From the NCBI GenBank assembly GCA_036003365.1, contig DASYSL010000083.1:1-40474 (forward strand): a DNA stretch of 40,474 nucleotides. Direction: 5' to 3'. Below the pieces are notes generated by a model, which searched no databases, had not been told where the DNA came from, and saw only the letters and a program-made list of their open reading frames with translations. Of this stretch, positions 26,456-34,636 are shown piece by piece. The stretch is from DASYSL01 sp036003365. GTDB taxonomy: Bacteria; Eisenbacteria; RBG-16-71-46; DASYSL01. Made by a program: the position numbers and the translations under genes. Positions within the stretch are counted from its first letter, which is position 1. The number at the start of each line of letters is the position of its first letter.

Positions 26456-27019
26456 TCATCCGCGCCACGCGTAGACCGGCAGCGCGACGGCTTCGCGCAG
26501 GGTCGAATAGAGATCGCGCCATTCGAAATAGCGCGGAACGGCCGCGCCCACGACGCGAATGCCCATGCGCCGGCACGCCCAGCGGGCGCGCGCCACGTGA
26601 TAGTACTGCGTCACCACGTCCGCCGTGCGCCAGGCGCGCCGTCGCATGACCGCGGCCGCGTTCTCCCCGGTGCGTCGCGTGCTGGTGCCCTGGCTGTCGG
26701 TCACGATGGCCGACTCGGGAATGCCAGCGGTCACGAGATTGGACCGCATGACGCTGGCTTCGTCGAAGCCCGCGTGGCCCACGCCGCCGCTCACGATCAG
26801 GTAGCGAACCATGCGACGCTCATACAGCGAGCGCGCCGCCTGCAAGCGCGCCGCGAGACGAGGCGTGGCCTCGCCACGCGCGCTCACCTCGTTGCCGAAC
26901 ACGATGGCGACGTCGGCGGGAGCAGGCTTGGCGGTCAAGCCCACGAGTGCAATCGCGATGGGAACAGCGGCTGCGATCAGGACCACGGCAATGACGATGC
27001 GTTTCCACTGACCCGTCAC
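26456..27019 (-). CDS. YdcF-like DUF218 protein, membrane anchored
   Basis: A 187-residue protein with one N-terminal membrane helix (~6-28) and a DUF218/YdcF domain: ADVAIVFGNEVSARGEATPRLAARLQAA, YLIVSGGVGHAGFDEASVMRSNLVTAGIPESAIVTDSQGTSTRRTGENA, and the later VVTQYYHVARARWACRRMG. Related proteins (SanA, YdcF) act in envelope integrity, but the reaction is not settled. The start is GTG at 27019 overlapping the GNAT stop as GTGA. The frame further upstream is a shadow. Confidence 0.9.
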   Translation of the reverse strand: MTGQWKRIVIAVVLIAAAVPIAIALVGLTAKPAPADVAIVFGNEVSARGEATPRLAARLQAARSLYERRMVRYLIVSGGVGHAGFDEASVMRSNLVTAGIPESAIVTDSQGTSTRRTGENAAAVMRRRAWRTADVVTQYYHVARARWACRRMGIRVVGAAVPRYFEWRDLYSTLREAVALPVYAWRG

Positions 27020-27528
27020 GTCAGCAGCTTCTCGTAATAGATGAGGGGCACGCCGCGATAGGATTTGCGGCCCACCTCGCGATAGCCGCACTTGGCGTAG
27101 AAGCCGCCGGCGCCGGCGGGCGCGTCGTAAGCGTCGAGCCAGATGGCCTGAGCGGGCCACGCGCGTGCCACGCGCTCGGCTTCATCGAGCAGAAAGCGGC
27201 CGATGCCCTGCCCCTGCGCGAGCGGATCGACGGCCATGTCGATGAGGTAGAGCGGCCGCTTCACGGCGACGAAGTAGGAAGGGTCGATCGCCCACGGCTT
27301 CTTGGTGACCAGAGTCAGGCTGCCAAGGAGGACCATGCCGCTCCGCGCCACGATCACGCGGCCGTTGCGCATGCTGCGCAGCGCCTGCTTCTCGCTCGAG
27401 GCCGAAGACCAGTGGCCGCGGCCGAAACGCTCGGTGAGCCGGACGGCCGCCGCGGTCCGGACCGCGGCGATCGCCTGGGCATCGGCTTCGGTGGCGCTGT
27501 CGGCGACGAGGGCGCCGCTACCTGTCAC
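27016..27528 (-). CDS. GNAT family N-acetyltransferase
   Basis: A 170-residue acetyltransferase. The acetyl-CoA loop is seen in YLIDMAVDPLAQGQGIGRFLLDEAERVA, with QGQGIG as the Q/RxxGxG/A motif. The C-terminal strand/helix is seen in AIWLDAYDAPAGAGGFYAKCGYREVGRKSYRGVPLIYYEK. The acceptor is unknown. The start is GTG overlapping the methyltransferase stop as GTGA, and its own stop overlaps the YdcF-like gene, so the three are tightly coupled. Confidence 0.9.
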   Translation of the reverse strand: MTGSGALVADSATEADAQAIAAVRTAAAVRLTERFGRGHWSSASSEKQALRSMRNGRVIVARSGMVLLGSLTLVTKKPWAIDPSYFVAVKRPLYLIDMAVDPLAQGQGIGRFLLDEAERVARAWPAQAIWLDAYDAPAGAGGFYAKCGYREVGRKSYRGVPLIYYEKLLT

Positions 27529-28193
27529 TTCACCACCAGCGCGAAGGCGATGCCGTCGTAGCCCTTCACGCCCACGGTCTGCAGCGTGGTCGCGCTGACG
27601 CGCGGCTCGCGCGCCATGCGCTCGTTGAAGCGGCGCACGCCCTGAACATTGGGATCGTCGCTCGCCGCGTCGGCGACCGCGCCCTTGCGCACCACATTGT
27701 CGACGAGGATGAGGCTTCCCGGATGCGACAGGCGGAGGGCCCAGTCGAAATACTCGGGGATGCTGGGCTTGTCGGCGTCGATGAAGAAGAGATCGAACGG
27801 GCCGAGACCTTCGGCGGCGAGCTTCGGGAGCGTATCGAGGGCGCGCCCCAGGCGCAGATCGATCACGCTAGCGAGCCCGGCGCGCGCGAAATTGGCTCGC
27901 GCCACCTCGGCGTGCTTGGGCTCGGCCTCGAGGGTGACGAGCCGGCCGCCCGCAGGCAGCGCCCGCGCCATCCAGATCGTGCTGTAGCCGCCCAGGGTGC
28001 CGATCTCGAGGATGGAACGCGCGCCGATCATGCGGGCGAGCAAGTACAGCAGCTTTCCCTGGTTGGGTGCGACCTGGATGGCGGGTAGCCCGGCTCGTTC
28101 GCTGTCACGCACCGCGCCGGTGAGCGCGTCGTCCTCGCCCACCAGGGTCTGCGTCAGGTAATCGTCGACCGTGGTCCACTGATCCTGCGTCAC
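27525..28193 (-). CDS. class I SAM-dependent O-methyltransferase (CCoAOMT-like family 3)
   Basis: A 222-residue methyltransferase. Seen: VAPNQGKLLYLLARMIGARSILEIGTLGGYSTIWMARALP (the SAM motif), LVTLEAEPKHAEVARANFARAG, DLFFIDADKPSIPEYFDWALRLSHPGSLILVDNVVRKG (with the metal-binding D/N residues), and the terminal GVKGYDGIAFALVVK. Bacterial members act on catechols and other small phenolics; the substrate here is unknown. The start is GTG with GGAGGCGAAAC upstream. It begins the overlapping trio with the GNAT and YdcF-like genes. Confidence 0.92.
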   Translation of the reverse strand: MTQDQWTTVDDYLTQTLVGEDDALTGAVRDSERAGLPAIQVAPNQGKLLYLLARMIGARSILEIGTLGGYSTIWMARALPAGGRLVTLEAEPKHAEVARANFARAGLASVIDLRLGRALDTLPKLAAEGLGPFDLFFIDADKPSIPEYFDWALRLSHPGSLILVDNVVRKGAVADAASDDPNVQGVRRFNERMAREPRVSATTLQTVGVKGYDGIAFALVVK

Positions 28194-28245
28194 GTTTCGC
28201 CTCCATGCGGCGCTCGCGCGCGCCTTTGCACGAAGGGTAACACGA

Positions 28246-29010
28246 TCAGCGATAGCGGCCTTTCACCCCTCCCCACGTCGTGGGCTCTGTGGGCACCGGC
28301 TGGGCAATGGCGATGCGATAGCCGGGATCCGCCTGGGCAACGCCGTTCACGTTGTAGAACGCCGCCGGACCAATGGTCGAGGCCGCGATGAACACCGTGG
28401 GGCTGCCCACCCCCACCTCGACCGGCGGCGACATGATCACGATGCCCACCCTCGAGGCCGGTCCGGTGTGCGTCGCAATTTGCTGCGTGAGGAAGACGTT
28501 GGTCGTGTTGAGGTCGATGTTGAACGCCGCCAGGCCCGAGATCGTGACCATAGCGTAGAAGCCGGCCGGCAGACCGTTGCCGAAATCGATCGTGCCCGTG
28601 GTGTAGCCGCCGAGGACGGCCAGCGTGGCGTCGTCGTAAAAGACGATGTTGAACGTCGCGGTCATCAGGTTGCCGGCGCTCGTGGCCGGCGGCGCGTTGA
28701 AGACCGTGAAGTCGTTCTGGTCGAGGATGCCGGTCGCGGTGGTCGTGACCTCGTCGCCCCATCGGGCGGTGAAATCGGTCGAGGTGAGGCCACCCAGCGC
28801 GGAAGGGCCCGTGCGATAGACGTCGACCGCGGCCAGGGGCGCGGGATTCGCCTCCCACGTCATGCTGCCGGTGGTCACGTCGAGATAGACGTGGCCCATG
28901 TAGCCCTGCGGAATCTCGTTGGAAACCGAGCCGGCGGTGGCGATTCCGGCCAGAGCTGAAGCGGAAAGGACGAGAACCGTGAGCAGGGTCAGCGCGTTGG
29001 CTCTGTTCAT
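28246..29010 (-). CDS. exported protein of unknown function with a conserved-looking C-terminal tail
   Basis: A 254-residue protein with a clear Sec signal (MNRANALTLLTVLVLSASALAGIATAGS, cleavage near residue 26). The mature part is acidic, rich in Thr, Ala, Gly and Val, has no cysteine, and reads as a beta-sandwich type surface or secreted protein (YMGHVYLDVTTGSMTWEANPAP, DFTARWGDEVTTTATGILDQ). It ends PTTWGGVKGRYR: a linker, then a short basic/aromatic tail, which looks like a sorting or surface-anchoring signal, though this is inference. I recognise no domain. The ATG at 29010 is chosen for the signal peptide. It stands alone, with gaps of 52 and 68 bases. Confidence 0.8.
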   Translation of the reverse strand: MNRANALTLLTVLVLSASALAGIATAGSVSNEIPQGYMGHVYLDVTTGSMTWEANPAPLAAVDVYRTGPSALGGLTSTDFTARWGDEVTTTATGILDQNDFTVFNAPPATSAGNLMTATFNIVFYDDATLAVLGGYTTGTIDFGNGLPAGFYAMVTISGLAAFNIDLNTTNVFLTQQIATHTGPASRVGIVIMSPPVEVGVGSPTVFIAASTIGPAAFYNVNGVAQADPGYRIAIAQPVPTEPTTWGGVKGRYR

Positions 29011-29078
29011 GCCGGACTCCTCATGGTGGGCCGGGGGGATTCGAGTATGGGCGCGTCCCTGTGCGCGGAGCAAGTCCT

Positions 29079-29876
29079 CTAGCGCTTCTTCGCCCGCGTG
29101 AGCAGGTAGCCCATGCGCACGACGTTGTCCTTGAAGTATTGGCTCACCAGAGACTCGTACTCCTGGTTGAACTGTGCGAGCTTGGTGGGATCGTTTTCCG
29201 CGAGGTTCTTCAGCACCCTCTGCAGATTCGGAGAAGCTTTCTCCATCTCAACGCGGTAGTGGCGGGGACTCAGCGCGGGCGAAAGCAGGATGTCGCGCTC
29301 GAAGACGATGTCCTCGACCGCCGCGCCCAGGCGCTCGCGGACGATGTGCGGGTCGCCCCACTCCATGGGAAGTGAAACGCCTTCCGGGGGCGGCGGCAAA
29401 TAGCGCTGCATGAGCTTGGCATTGCTCCCGCTGTATAGCTCCGGCGGCCAGGTCGAGAAGGCGATCGTCCCTCCGGGCTTGAGCACGCGCAGCATCTGAG
29501 CGATGGCCACCTGCGGACGTGGTGCGAAGATGTGACCGAACTGGCTCAGCACGACGTCGAACTGGGCGTCGCCGAAGGGTAGCTCCTCCGCATCGCCTTC
29601 GTGCCAATCAATCGTGACCTCGGCGAGCTTGCCATTTTCTCGCGCGCGCTCGAGCAGCTCGGGCGTGAGGTCGAGGCCTGTGACCTGGCAGCCGCGGCGC
29701 GCCGCGGTGACCGCGACCACGCCGGTCCCGCAGGCCACGTCGAGCACCCGCTGGCCGGAGCGCACGCCGGCGTGGTCCACGAGCCGGGCCGCCGAGACCG
29801 TGGTGAGCCACTCGAGGGGCCGGAAGGAAGGCCACGATTTCCGCTGGCTCTCTTTGAAGGTCGCGATCGCGTCCAT
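29079..29876 (-). CDS. class I SAM-dependent methyltransferase
   Basis: A 265-residue UbiE/Methyltransf_11-type enzyme. Seen: GQRVLDVACGTGVVAVTAARRGCQVTGLDLTPELLERARE (motif I and post-I), HEGDAEELPFGDAQFDVVLSQFGHIFAPRPQVAIAQMLRVLKPGGTIAFSTW. The C-terminal third (after ~165) is a cap region with ALSPRHYRVEMEKASPNLQRVLKNL, also found in relatives that act on lipids or quinones. The acceptor is unknown. It begins with ATG, 13 bases after the Ada stop. Confidence 0.92.
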   Translation of the reverse strand: MDAIATFKESQRKSWPSFRPLEWLTTVSAARLVDHAGVRSGQRVLDVACGTGVVAVTAARRGCQVTGLDLTPELLERARENGKLAEVTIDWHEGDAEELPFGDAQFDVVLSQFGHIFAPRPQVAIAQMLRVLKPGGTIAFSTWPPELYSGSNAKLMQRYLPPPPEGVSLPMEWGDPHIVRERLGAAVEDIVFERDILLSPALSPRHYRVEMEKASPNLQRVLKNLAENDPTKLAQFNQEYESLVSQYFKDNVVRMGYLLTRAKKR

Positions 29877-29889
29877 GTCTCTCCGGAAC

Positions 29890-30999
29890 TCAGCCTCGGG
29901 TCATGCGCTCGAGCTCGAGCAGCCATTGCTTGCGCGCGATGCCGCCGCCGTAGCCACCCAGCTCGCCGCCCTTGCGGATCACGCGATGACACGGGATGAC
30001 GATGGCGATTCGGTTCTGTCCGTTCGCCGTGCCCACCGCGCGCACCGCCTTGGGATCACCCACGGCGGTCGCCATCTGCTCGTACGAGCGCGTCTCGCCG
30101 TACGGGATGTTCAAGAGCTCGGTCCAGACTTTGCGCTGGAAGGCGCTTCCAGGATAGACGAGCGGCACGGTGAAGCCCATGAGCTTTCCTTCGAAATAGG
30201 CGCCCAGCTCGCTCTCGAGCTTCTCCAGGTGCACGTTCTTGCCCGGCACCACGGGCTTGTCGAAGCGCCGCCGCACGGTCTCGAACTGGGTCTCCAGCAT
30301 GCGCCGGTCGCTGAATTCGAGCAGGCACACGCCCTCCGCGGTGGCGCCGGCCACCAGCGGCCCGAGCGGGCTTCGCATCCACGACAAGAGCACGCAATCG
30401 CCCGTGCGCCGGCCCGGCGTTTCGCCAAAGGTGCGGGTGAAGGCGTCGTGGAATCCGCTGTGCGACTCGTATCCACTGTCGAACACGACCTCGCTCAGGT
30501 CCGCGCCTTCCCGGATCTGCTGCAGGGCGCCGGCCAGGCGGCGCGAGCGCGTGTAGGCTTGGAAGGTCATTCCATACTCCTTGAGGAAGTAGCGGCGAAC
30601 GGTCGCGGGATCGACGCCGCGCGCCTTGAGCTCGGACTCGGTGATGCGCACCGACGGATCGCGTTCCACCTCGGCGAGCAGGCGGCTCGCCCACCCCGGC
30701 CGGTCGTCGGGCTCCAGGGGATGGCAGCGCTTGCACGGGCGGTAGCCCGCGAACAGAGCTTCGCGCGGCGTGGGAAAGAACTCGACGTTCTTGGGCAGCG
30801 GCTTCCGCGCCGGACAGGTCGGCCGGCAGAAGATCGACGTGGTGCGCACGCCGAGATAGAAGACGCCGTTGTAGGACGCGTCGCTCTCCAGATACGCGCG
30901 CTCCATTTCCTGGGCCGATGGCAAGTGATTCATGCCGCGAGTCTGCCCGCTCGCACGGCGGGCGCTCCACCGATTTTCAGGCGCCGATGTCGAATTCAT
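29890..30999 (-). CDS. ada: Ada: methylphosphotriester and O6-methylguanine DNA methyltransferase / regulator
   Basis: Bifunctional alkylation-repair protein of 369 residues with all Ada parts. N-terminal zinc domain: C58 and C62 (FCRPTC) with C89 and C92 (YRPCKRC); C58 is the expected methyl acceptor from phosphotriesters. AraC-type helix-turn-helix at ~105-195: GADLSEVVFDSGYESHSGFHDAFTRTFGETP. C-terminal MGMT domain with the acceptor C337 in IPCHRVIRKGGELGGYGGG. The ATG at 30999 overlaps the GNAT stop as ATGA; the methionine at residue 23 (30933) is an alternative that matches the usual N-terminus. Methylated Ada normally activates its own operon, here probably including tag and dinB-like genes. 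Confidence 0.96.
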   Translation of the reverse strand: MNSTSAPENRWSARRASGQTRGMNHLPSAQEMERAYLESDASYNGVFYLGVRTTSIFCRPTCPARKPLPKNVEFFPTPREALFAGYRPCKRCHPLEPDDRPGWASRLLAEVERDPSVRITESELKARGVDPATVRRYFLKEYGMTFQAYTRSRRLAGALQQIREGADLSEVVFDSGYESHSGFHDAFTRTFGETPGRRTGDCVLLSWMRSPLGPLVAGATAEGVCLLEFSDRRMLETQFETVRRRFDKPVVPGKNVHLEKLESELGAYFEGKLMGFTVPLVYPGSAFQRKVWTELLNIPYGETRSYEQMATAVGDPKAVRAVGTANGQNRIAIVIPCHRVIRKGGELGGYGGGIARKQWLLELERMTRG

Positions 31000-31499
31000 G
31001 AGAGTCGCAGCGTCATGTGGTGCTCGTCATAGCGGCGTCCCCCGACCTCGGTCGCTTCCGGCTCGCGGCCCCAGGCCACGAAGCCGAAGCGCTCGTAGAG
31101 GTGGTGCGCCGCGGGCGAGCCTTCGCTCACGGCCAGATCGACATAATCGATGCCGGGCCACGTGCGCGCCAGCTCGATCGCCCGCGTCAGCAGGGCCGCA
31201 CCCAGTCCCCGCCCGCGATGGGCCGGCTCGACGAACACGCTCCACACCAGGGCGCGGTGGGCGAACTTGGCGCCGCGACGGCGAGCCACGCCGAGCACCG
31301 CCACCAGGTCCTTGCCGTCATCGACGCCGAGGATGGCATCGTCCTCCTTGGCCAGGTGCTCCGCGACCCGAGTCGCATCGGATGCCGAGTCGCTCTCGGG
31401 ATCGGCCGAGAACGCCCAAGGCGCATCCTCGAGCATGCGGCGGCGCACACGGACGAAGCGCTCGGCGTCCGCCGGGCGTAGCCGAAAGGGCTTGCTCAC
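30996..31499 (-). CDS. GNAT family N-acetyltransferase
   Basis: A 167-residue GNAT protein. Seen: RLRPADAERFVRVRRRMLEDAPWAF at the start, the acetyl-CoA motif VWSVFVEPAHRGRGLGAALLTRAIELA (RGRGLG), and DLAVSEGSPAAHHLYERFGFVAWGREP. It ends with the RYDEHHMTLRL strand. The acceptor is unknown. The start GTG at 31499 overlaps the tag stop as GTGA, and its stop overlaps ada as ATGA, so it is translated between two repair genes. The frame upstream of 31499 is a shadow of tag. Confidence 0.92.
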   Translation of the reverse strand: MSKPFRLRPADAERFVRVRRRMLEDAPWAFSADPESDSASDATRVAEHLAKEDDAILGVDDGKDLVAVLGVARRRGAKFAHRALVWSVFVEPAHRGRGLGAALLTRAIELARTWPGIDYVDLAVSEGSPAAHHLYERFGFVAWGREPEATEVGGRRYDEHHMTLRLS

Positions 31500-32092
31500 C
31501 GGCGCGTGCCCGGCCGCTCGCGCCACGCGCAGCCCACGGCGTGATCGTTCACCAAGCCCACCGCCTGCATGAAGGCGTAGCAGATGGTCGAGCCGACGAA
31601 GCGGAAGCCGCGCTTGCGCAGGTCCTTGCTCAAGGCGTCCGACTCGGGCGTGCGCGCCGGGATGCGAGCGCCGCGCGTCCAGCGGTTGCGCTTGGTCTTG
31701 CCGCCCACGGCGCGCCACACATAGGCATCGAAGCTGCCGAACTCCTTCTGCACGGCGAGAAACGCGCGCGCGTTGGTTACCGCGCTCTCGACCTTGAGAC
31801 GATTGCGCACGATGCCGGGATCGCGCAGGAGCCGCGCGCGCCGCGCCGCCGTGAAGCGCGCCACGGCCACGGGATCGAAGCGCGCGAAGGCGGCGCGATA
31901 CGCGGGGCGCTTCTTGAGGATGGTCTCCCAACTCAAGCCGGCCTGCGCGCCTTCGAGAACGAGAAACTCGAAAAAGCGCCGATCGTCGTGCACGGGCACG
32001 CCCCACTCGGCATCGTGGTAGGCGATGCCCAGCGGCGTGCGCGCCCACGAGCAGCGCTTGGGCTCGGGCAAGCTCTTCGCCTTTGCGCTCAA
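31496..32092 (-). CDS. tag: 3-methyladenine DNA glycosylase I
   Basis: Removes 3-methyladenine from alkylated DNA. It has 198 residues, normal for Tag. Seen: RCSWARTPLGIAYHDAEWGVPVHDDRRFFEFLVLEGAQAGLSW, where C14 and H26 are zinc ligands and the Y/E/W residues line the base pocket. The C-terminal zinc ligands are H184 and C188 in NDHAVGC. VGGKTKRNRW and FRFVGSTICYAFMQAVGLVNDH are also typical. The start is the TTG at 32092, which overlaps the DinB stop as TTGA and has AAAGGA upstream. The longer open frame is only a shadow of the DinB gene. Confidence 0.95.
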   Translation of the reverse strand: MSAKAKSLPEPKRCSWARTPLGIAYHDAEWGVPVHDDRRFFEFLVLEGAQAGLSWETILKKRPAYRAAFARFDPVAVARFTAARRARLLRDPGIVRNRLKVESAVTNARAFLAVQKEFGSFDAYVWRAVGGKTKRNRWTRGARIPARTPESDALSKDLRKRGFRFVGSTICYAFMQAVGLVNDHAVGCAWRERPGTRR

Positions 32093-32580
32093 GGCATCCT
32101 TTCGTCGGCCGTGGGCCCGTACACCATGGGCACCGGAACGTCGAGCAGCCGCAGATACACGCTCATCTGCCCGCGGTGATGCGAGAGATGCGTCATGTGG
32201 TTGCGCACGATGAAGCGCTTGGGAACCTTCATGAACACCTGGCTGCCGCGCGACAGAGTCCACATCTGATCCATCTGCTCGTCGGTCGCCGATTGCAGCG
32301 CCTCTCGCGCCGACTTCACGTTGGCGTCGAAATCCTTGAGGAGCGTCTCCGTGGTCTCGAAGCTGTACGGGGGCGACTTCTCGAGGTCGAGCGAATCGTC
32401 GCGCACCGCGCTGCCGATCCAGCCCGGCATCCACGACAGAAGCTGCGCCAGATGGCCGAGCGCGAATGACTTGGGATGAGGCTTCCATGGTCCCCTGTCG
32501 CTCGGAACGCGCTCGATCATGCGGCGCGTGCTGCCCATCTCGTGATCGAATTCGGGAACGAACGAAGCTGCGAAGCTCAT
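32089..32580 (-). CDS. DinB family protein
   Basis: A 163-residue four-helix-bundle protein of the DinB/YfiT metal-binding superfamily. Putative metal histidines are the one in EFDHEMGSTRRM and those in HMTHLSHHRGQMSVYLRLLDVPVP. The ending VPMVYGPTADE is typical. Relatives are DNA-damage-inducible or act as thiol transferases in detoxification; the reaction here is unknown. The ATG at 32580 overlaps the previous stop as ATGA, and its own stop overlaps tag. Note that this is not the DNA polymerase IV called DinB in E. coli. Confidence 0.92.
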   Translation of the reverse strand: MSFAASFVPEFDHEMGSTRRMIERVPSDRGPWKPHPKSFALGHLAQLLSWMPGWIGSAVRDDSLDLEKSPPYSFETTETLLKDFDANVKSAREALQSATDEQMDQMWTLSRGSQVFMKVPKRFIVRNHMTHLSHHRGQMSVYLRLLDVPVPMVYGPTADERMP

Positions 32581-33398
32581 CGCGATTCTCCTTGAAAGCG
32601 CCCATTGATGTCGGCGAACGGCACCGCGCGGCCGAGCTGGGCAAAGGTTCCGCGCTCGGCGATCTCGCGCGCCGCCTCCAGGAATCCGCCCCAGGCCGCG
32701 CGGGCGAGCGCGCCGCCGACGCTGATGCGACGCACGCCGAGCTGCGCGAGCGCCGGCACGGTGATGAAATCGCTGCCCACGAGCACGTTGACCGGCTTGG
32801 GCGCCACGGCACGCACGACCGCGGCGATATCGTCCTTCGAGCGCAGGCCCGGCGCGTACAGACAATCCGCGCCCGCTTGGGCGTAGGCCGTGAGGCGGCG
32901 AATGGTTTCGTTCAGATCGGCGCGGCCCACGAGATAGCCCTCGGAGCGGCCCGTGAGAAGCACGTCGCGCCCGGAGGCGTCGATGGCGCGGCGCGCCGCG
33001 CGCACGCGCTCGACCGCCAGATCGAAGGCGTAGAGCGGCTCGGCGGCTTCGCCGCTCGAGTCCTCGATCGACACGCCGGCCAAGCCGGTGGTCGCCGCGC
33101 GCGCCACGTTGGCCGCCACGTCGGCCGGCTCGACGGCGAAGCCGCCTTCGAAGTCGCCGTTCACGGGCACGCCGACGCCTTCGGCGATGGTGCGAAAGTG
33201 GCTCAGTGCGTCGTCCACGGTGACGCCGTTGTCCGGGCGCCCGCGCGACCACGCGAAGCCGGAGCTGGTCGTCGCCAGGGCGCGAAACCCGAGCTGTTCG
33301 AGAATGCGCGCGCTGCCCAGGTCCCACGGATTGGGAATGACGAAGCAGCCCGAAGCGTGCAGCTCACGAAACACTCTGGAGCGTTCGGCCTGGTCCAT
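32577..33398 (-). CDS. isocitrate lyase / phosphoenolpyruvate mutase family protein
   Basis: A 273-residue TIM-barrel enzyme of the PEP mutase/isocitrate lyase superfamily. Seen: GCFVIPNPWDLGSARILEQLGFRALATTSSGFAWSRGRPD, VPVNGDFEGGFAVEP (the metal-binding D/E region) and GLAGVSIEDSSG. The KKCGH-type catalytic loop of true isocitrate or methylisocitrate lyases is not present, so it is more likely an oxaloacetate decarboxylase/PEP mutase-like hydrolase of unknown substrate. The ATG at 33398 with GGCGGA upstream is preferred; a TTG at 33404 overlapping the previous stop is the alternative. Confidence 0.9.
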   Translation of the reverse strand: MDQAERSRVFRELHASGCFVIPNPWDLGSARILEQLGFRALATTSSGFAWSRGRPDNGVTVDDALSHFRTIAEGVGVPVNGDFEGGFAVEPADVAANVARAATTGLAGVSIEDSSGEAAEPLYAFDLAVERVRAARRAIDASGRDVLLTGRSEGYLVGRADLNETIRRLTAYAQAGADCLYAPGLRSKDDIAAVVRAVAPKPVNVLVGSDFITVPALAQLGVRRISVGGALARAAWGGFLEAAREIAERGTFAQLGRAVPFADINGRFQGESR

Positions 33399-33400
33399 GG

Positions 33401-33874
33401 TCAATCCGCCGCCTGAGGTTTGGTCTTCTCGGGGAAGACTTCCAAGCGGCGCATGCGCCAGACGTCGTCGGAGCCGAGCACCCAGTCGGCCGCGTACCCG
33501 CCGTTCGCCTGGACCACGTTGCCATCCGGCAGCCGCACGGTTTGCTCACTATGCCCGAGGACGTGCGCCCAGTTCGTCTTTCCGGTCACCGTGCGCACCG
33601 TGATCGTCTCGGATTGGACCTGGTATTGCTTGAACGTATCCAGAAACTTCACGATCTCCTTGCGGCCACGGATGGTCTTCCCGCCGTTCACCAGGGCGCC
33701 GTCTTCGGTGAACATGGCGGCGATACCCGCGTTGTCCATCTTGGCCACGAGATCGGCATAGCGCTGCGTGGCCCGGCGCACCTCGGCGTCCACGTCCACG
33801 TTGCGGGCCGGCGCTTTGGGCGACGCGCAAGAGACGAGAAGAAGAGCGACAAGAGCCCACGACACTTTACGCAA
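33401..33874 (-). CDS. lipoprotein with NTF2-like (SnoaL/DUF4440) domain
   Basis: A 157-residue lipoprotein. The signal MRKVSWALVALLLVSC ends in a lipobox (LVSC, C16). The NTF2-like domain (~28-148) has RYADLVAKMDNAGIAAMFTEDGALVNGGKTIRGRKEIVKFLDTF and WAHVLGHSEQTVRLPDGNVVQANGGYAADWVLGSDDVWRMRRLEVFP. Relatives range from cyclases to binding proteins; nothing here shows catalysis. The start is TTG with GGGGA upstream. It is 15 bases behind the SDR gene. Confidence 0.88.
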   Translation of the reverse strand: MRKVSWALVALLLVSCASPKAPARNVDVDAEVRRATQRYADLVAKMDNAGIAAMFTEDGALVNGGKTIRGRKEIVKFLDTFKQYQVQSETITVRTVTGKTNWAHVLGHSEQTVRLPDGNVVQANGGYAADWVLGSDDVWRMRRLEVFPEKTKPQAAD

Positions 33875-33889
33875 GGCAATCCCCTAAAT

Positions 33890-34636
33890 CTAAGGATCCA
33901 CTCCCACCGTGGCGTAGTAGGCGCCGATGCGCGCCTGGGCGCCGGGAATCGTATAGACATCGGGCAGCCGCGATGCGATGACACGCGCGATCACGGCCGC
34001 CACTTCTTCCGCGCTCTGTGACCCGGGCAGCTCGCGCGAGTCAGGCCCGCCGTGCAGCGCGTTCTTGCCGAATTCGGTGCGCACCACGCCGGGCGAAACG
34101 AGCGTGACCTGAATGCCGGGGTACTTTTCCTGCACCTCGGAGCGAAACATCGTGGTGAGCGCATCTACGAAGTGCTTCGCCCCGCAATACGCCGAGCGGA
34201 ACACGGCGAAGGGTATACGCCCGAGCAGGGACGAGATGTTGATGATGTGGCCGTCGTTTCGGCTCTGGAAGTGCGGCAGGATCTCCTGCATGCCATAGAG
34301 CACGCTCTTCACATTGGCGCGCATCATGGCATCGATGTCGTCGTCGGTGAGCTGGGACGGCAGACGCGTGATCCCCTGCCCCGCGTTGTTGATCCACACG
34401 TCGACTCGGCCCCACTTTTCGATGGCCTCGTGCGCGGCGCGGCGCACGCTCGGGCGATCGGTGACGTCGGCCACGATCACCTGCGCGCGATCGTGGCAGC
34501 GCGCCGCCACTTCCTCGAGCGCCTCCCTGCGGCGCGCGACCAGGGACACCGGATGGCCCTGGCTCGCGAGCAGCTCGGCAGTCGCAGCACCGATGCCGCT
34601 GCTCGCGCCCGTGATCAGGATGACCTTTTCGCTCAT
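33890..34636 (-). CDS. short-chain dehydrogenase/reductase
   Basis: A 248-residue classical SDR. Seen: the NAD(P)-binding TGASSGIGAATAELL, INNAGQG, and the catalytic Ser-Tyr-Lys in ISSLLGRIPFAVFRSAYCGAKHFVD, then VTLVSPGVVRTEFG. Arg residues after the glycine loop (VARRRE) suggest NADPH preference. The substrate is unknown. The ATG at 34636 overlaps the stop of the lipoprotein gene as ATGA. The frame upstream of it is not supported. Confidence 0.93.
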   Translation of the reverse strand: MSEKVILITGASSGIGAATAELLASQGHPVSLVARRREALEEVAARCHDRAQVIVADVTDRPSVRRAAHEAIEKWGRVDVWINNAGQGITRLPSQLTDDDIDAMMRANVKSVLYGMQEILPHFQSRNDGHIINISSLLGRIPFAVFRSAYCGAKHFVDALTTMFRSEVQEKYPGIQVTLVSPGVVRTEFGKNALHGGPDSRELPGSQSAEEVAAVIARVIASRLPDVYTIPGAQARIGAYYATVGVDP

